Notes under the pieces: generated by a model
The model's database searches: none
Told to the model about the DNA's origin: nothing
What the model saw: the letters and a program-made list of their open reading frames with translations, nothing else
Part shown: positions 5,410-7,971 of the stretch, one piece after another
How the letters are laid out: every line of letters begins with the position of its first letter
Position numbering within the stretch: position 1 is the stretch's first letter
Assembly: GCA_030604285.1 (NCBI GenBank)
Contig: JAUVWD010000025.1
Location: forward strand, 1-7,971
Length of the DNA stretch: 7,971 bases
Origin: Chloroflexota bacterium
GTDB taxonomy: Bacteria > Chloroflexota > Dehalococcoidia > GIF9 > AB-539-J10
Reading direction: 5' to 3'
Position numbers and translations under genes: made by a program

Positions 5410-6628
5410 GGCCTTCAGACCCTCCAACATCCTTCATATTCAAAAGGTGCCCTAGCTTGTTTTGCTTTGTCTCCAAATAATGGATATTATGCGGGTTCGA
5501 TGGAGCCACAAGTGGCACAGTTTCCACTATCTTAAGTCCGTAGCTTTCCAATCCAATCACTTTCTTGGGATTATTAGTAAGCAACCGAATATTATGTAAG
5601 CCTAAGTCAGCCAGAATCTGAGCACCAATCCCATAATCCCTTAAATCAGGAGCAAAGCCCAAGGCCTTGTTAGCTTCTACAGTATCCATTCCCTCGTCTT
5701 GAAGAGCATAGGCACGGATCTTATTGTGTAAACCAACTCCTCTCCCCTCTTGCCTCATATAAAGGAAGACTCCTCTACCTTCTTTAGCAATAGCCTCCAT
5801 CGCCAGCGTAAGCTGATCACCACAGTCACACCTCAGACTCCCAAAAATGTCGCCAGTAAGACATTCACTATGAAATCGCACTAGCACCGGTTTATGATCT
5901 GAAATATCGCCTTTCACCAAAGCAATATGCTCATCTGTATCAACATTACTCTTATAGGCTATAGTCCAAAACTCACCAAATCTGGTAGGTAGTCTAGCGT
6001 CAGCAATCCTTTGTATCAATCTCTCGTGATGACAGCGATAAGCAATCAAATCAGCAATGCTTATGATCTTAAAACCATACTTAGCAGCCATGATTTCAAG
6101 CTCAGGTAACCTCGCCATAGTACCATCTTCGTTCATAATCTCACAGATGACGCCAGCGGGATAGAGCCCGGCAAACCTAGCTAGGTCAACAACAGCCTCA
6201 GTATGTCCCGCACGCACTAATACTCCACCATCCCTGGCTCGAATAGGGAATACATGCCCCGGTCGGACTAAGTCATCCGGCGTGGTATCTAGGTTGAGTA
6301 TCGTTTCTATGGTTTGTGCTCTATCGAAAGCAGAAATCCCTGTACTGACTTTGTACTTTGCTTCCACGGACACCGTAAATGCAGTCGAGTATCTCGAAGT
6401 ATTGTCCTGAACCATTAGCGATATACCTAATTCGTCCAGCCTTTGCCCAATAATTGGTAGACAAATCAAGCCCCGGGCATGCCTAGCCATAAAATTTACA
6501 GCCTCAGGAGTGATTTTCTCTGCACCTATTACCAAATCGCCCTCGTTCTCGCGATTCTCATCATCGATGATAATAATGAACTTCCCTGCTTTTATGTCTT
6601 CAATTGCCTCTGAAATAGTCGCTAACAT
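5402..6628 (-). CDS. ribBA: Bifunctional 3,4-dihydroxy-2-butanone-4-phosphate synthase / GTP cyclohydrolase II
   Basis: The enzyme supplies both precursors of riboflavin. The N-terminal RibB domain (about 1-200) makes dihydroxybutanone phosphate from ribulose 5-phosphate. [10 protein letters not shown] (22-31) carries the acidic metal-binding loop. [13 protein letters not shown] (95-107), [10 protein letters not shown] (122-131) and [10 protein letters not shown] (141-150) complete the active site. The C-terminal RibA domain (about 205-395) opens [21 protein letters not shown] (253-270) gives zinc ligands C256, C267 and C269, and [20 protein letters not shown] (291-310) is the catalytic loop. 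Both halves look intact at 408 residues, the normal size. ATG at 6628 follows ribE by 15 nt, with AAAGGA about 10 nt upstream. The end overlaps ribH. Confidence 0.98.
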   Translation of the reverse strand: MLATISEAIEDIKAGKFIIIIDDENRENEGDLVIGAEKITPEAVNFMARHARGLICLPIIGQRLDELGISLMVQDNTSRYSTAFTVSVEAKYKVSTGISAFDRAQTIETILNLDTTPDDLVRPGHVFPIRARDGGVLVRAGHTEAVVDLARFAGLYPAGVICEIMNEDGTMARLPELEIMAAKYGFKIISIADLIAYRCHHERLIQRIADARLPTRFGEFWTIAYKSNVDTDEHIALVKGDISDHKPVLVRFHSECLTGDIFGSLRCDCGDQLTLAMEAIAKEGRGVFLYMRQEGRGVGLHNKIRAYALQDEGMDTVEANKALGFAPDLRDYGIGAQILADLGLHNIRLLTNNPKKVIGLESYGLKIVETVPLVAPSNPHNIHYLETKQNKLGHLLNMKDVGGSEGHG

Positions 6629-6643
6629 TAACCTAGATTCCTT

Positions 6644-7267
6644 TTACGCAAACCCATATTCCTGAAGAAAAGTCAGCGTTAAACCTTCACTGCGCCTTCC
6701 GCTAAGACGCTCTACATACTTCGCTATGATATCCACTTCCAAATTTACCATATCCCCCGATCTTTTGCTACCCAACGTGGTGTGTTCCAAGGTGTAGGGC
6801 ACCAAGGACACACTGAAAGAATACTCATTGAGATCAACGATTGTAAGGCTAACGCCATCTACAGCAATGAAACCCTTCTCAGCTATGTAACACATGAGCA
6901 TCGCAGGTGCTGAGATTCTCACAATCCTGGCACATTCTTCCTGCGTCACCAGCATTACTCTTCCCAAATCATCAACATGACCCAATACCAGATGGCCACC
7001 GAGACGTCCACCCAATTCTAGCGCTCTCTCCAGATACACGCCAACACCATAGCACAGACTCCCAAGGTTGCTACGCCGCAGCGTCTCAGGCATAATACTG
7101 ACGCCAAATGTGCTATTAGCCAAGGAAGTAACCGTCAAACAGACTCCGTTAACAGCTATGCTTTCCCCCACGTTTGTCCCTTCAAGCACTTTCTTAGCTT
7201 CAATTAGCAGGTAGTTTGGATTTGCTTCTCCAATTCTGCCTATTTCCTCAACTATCCCAGTAAACAT
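6644..7267 (-). CDS. ribE: Riboflavin synthase, alpha chain
   Basis: The enzyme dismutates two molecules of lumazine into riboflavin and the pyrimidinedione substrate of RibH. The protein is 207 residues and has the typical internal duplication. The first barrel starts MFTGIVEEIG (1-10) with VNGVCLTV (39-46), and ends near GGHLVLGHVDD (90-100). The second barrel has VDGVSLTI (136-143) and VPYTLEHTTLG (156-166). The N-terminal MFTGIVE and both GVxLTV repeats are diagnostic. Its ATG directly follows the TAA of ribD with no gap and there is no clear ribosome binding site, so it is probably translated by ribosomes ending ribD. Some species call this gene ribC. The ending, LQEYGFA, is not part of the conserved core. 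Confidence 0.97.
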   Translation of the reverse strand: MFTGIVEEIGRIGEANPNYLLIEAKKVLEGTNVGESIAVNGVCLTVTSLANSTFGVSIMPETLRRSNLGSLCYGVGVYLERALELGGRLGGHLVLGHVDDLGRVMLVTQEECARIVRISAPAMLMCYIAEKGFIAVDGVSLTIVDLNEYSFSVSLVPYTLEHTTLGSKRSGDMVNLEVDIIAKYVERLSGRRSEGLTLTFLQEYGFA

Positions 7268-7971
7268 TTATTTGCTCACATATCCGCTAACCAATATGTT
7301 ATCACCAAAGCTTTCAACATTGACACGGCTAAGGCGCAAAGCCTCGACTAAGTTGCCCACTCCGTTCCCCCCTACCGCAGTCCTGGCTTTGTCGCCACCG
7401 ATGATAATTGGTGAAATGAAAGCAAAAACCTTGTCCACTGAATGGCTGTCAAAAAGTGAACCAAAAACCTTGCTGCCTCCCTCTACCAAAACACTGAGAA
7501 CTCCTCGCTCTCCTAATGCCTTGAATAGTGCCTTCAAGTCTACCAGCCCGCCCTCTTGAGGCAACTCCAGTACCTCGGCTCCTATCTGAGCGAATTTTTC
7601 ACACTTTCCTGGATCAAGAGGCTTCACCGTCACCAGTAGAGTCTTTCCAGGCTGTTTAAAAACCTGTGCCTCTAAAGGAATCCTTCCTTTGCTATCGACA
7701 ACCAAGCGGAGGGGTTGCTTTTTTGCCCTCCCACCTTTACCACAACAACCCACGGCTATAAGCCTCGGGTCATCAACAATAGCGGTGTTCACCCCCACCA
7801 TGATGGCGTCAACTCCATGACGCAGGCTGTGCACATATCTCCTCGCCTGTTCATTGCTGATCCACTCAGACTCGCCAGTTTTCGTAGCGATCTTGCCATC
7901 GAGGCTCATAGCAAATTTAGCGATAACAAAAGGCAAACCTGTGGTAATAAACTTGATGTAGGCTTCATTTA
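7268..7971 (-). CDS. ribD: Riboflavin biosynthesis protein RibD, reductase domain (5' end beyond window)
   Basis: RibD is normally bifunctional: an N-terminal pyrimidine deaminase and a C-terminal NADPH-dependent reductase. Only the last 234 codons are here. The frame is open to the window edge and begins NEAYIKFITTGLPFVIAKFA, the usual linker between the two domains. A TTG at 7936 is therefore not the real start, and a deaminase domain should lie outside. Visible reductase motifs are KFAMSLDGKIATKTGESEWI, YVHSLRHGVDAIMVGVNT, VDDPRL, LRLVVDSKGRIP, LVEGGSKVFGSLFD and ISPIIIGG. The 3' end abuts ribE (TAA then ATG). It is the most upstream rib gene seen, so operon control by an FMN riboswitch, if any, would be outside the window. 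Confidence 0.95.
   Translation of the reverse strand, partial: NEAYIKFITTGLPFVIAKFAMSLDGKIATKTGESEWISNEQARRYVHSLRHGVDAIMVGVNTAIVDDPRLIAVGCCGKGGRAKKQPLRLVVDSKGRIPLEAQVFKQPGKTLLVTVKPLDPGKCEKFAQIGAEVLELPQEGGLVDLKALFKALGERGVLSVLVEGGSKVFGSLFDSHSVDKVFAFISPIIIGGDKARTAVGGNGVGNLVEALRLSRVNVESFGDNILVSGYVSK

Noticed and set aside
5410..5430. Earlier ATG for ribH adding seven residues
   Set aside because: AAGG touches the ATG directly, and the family length fits the later start at 5409.
7268..7936. RibD as a stand-alone reductase starting at TTG 7936
   Set aside because: The frame continues to the window edge with the usual deaminase-reductase linker sequence, so the gene is simply cut.

Overview
The window is bacterial and looks like part of an anaerobe's chromosome. 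I tentatively favour Chloroflexota of the Dehalococcoidia type. This rests on three things: a corrinoid/tetrahydrofolate methyl-transfer cluster, a compact ribD-ribE-ribBA-ribH operon, and a free-standing 84-residue EF-Tu domain II-like protein. The assignment is inference only; no rRNA or other marker gene is present.

Right part (4939-7971, minus strand): four riboflavin genes in the order ribD (cut by the window edge), ribE, ribBA, ribH. They are packed tightly: ribD and ribE abut as TAA-ATG, ribE and ribBA are 15 nt apart, and ribBA overlaps ribH by 8 nt. Together they encode the pathway from GTP and ribulose-5-phosphate to riboflavin, apart from the phosphatase step. Any FMN riboswitch would lie upstream of ribD, outside the window.

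Middle (3825-4935): on the plus strand, the EF-Tu domain II-like gene (4681-4935) meets ribH tail to tail with a 3-nt gap. Diverging from it on the minus strand is a pair of small genes of unknown function (4221-4541 and 3987-4211). Their very good sigma70-type promoter (TTGACA-17-TATGAT) is followed at once by a perfect inverted repeat over the predicted transcription start. Next comes tRNA-Val(GAC), minus strand, with an encoded CCA end.

A stretch of about 1.1 kb (2703-3824) has no gene I can support. It holds several stem-loops, a repeated CCTT(C)AGTTGGC motif, and one long minus-strand frame broken by a single TGA.

Left part (1-2702, minus strand): a methyl-transfer operon. It has a methyltetrahydrofolate:corrinoid methyltransferase (AcsE/MtgA-like), a corrinoid protein (MtbC/MtgC/MttC-like) and the N-terminal two fifths or so of an MttB-superfamily methyltransferase. 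The likely path is methylated amine -> MttB-like enzyme -> Co(I) corrinoid protein -> AcsE-like enzyme -> methyl-THF. Between the corrinoid gene and the mttB-like gene lies a broken patch. It contains a heptamer repeat that supplies the corrinoid gene's stop codon, a 13-codon start remnant resembling one four-helix-bundle (S23/IVP) gene, and a nearly complete four-helix-bundle gene with a one-base frameshift.
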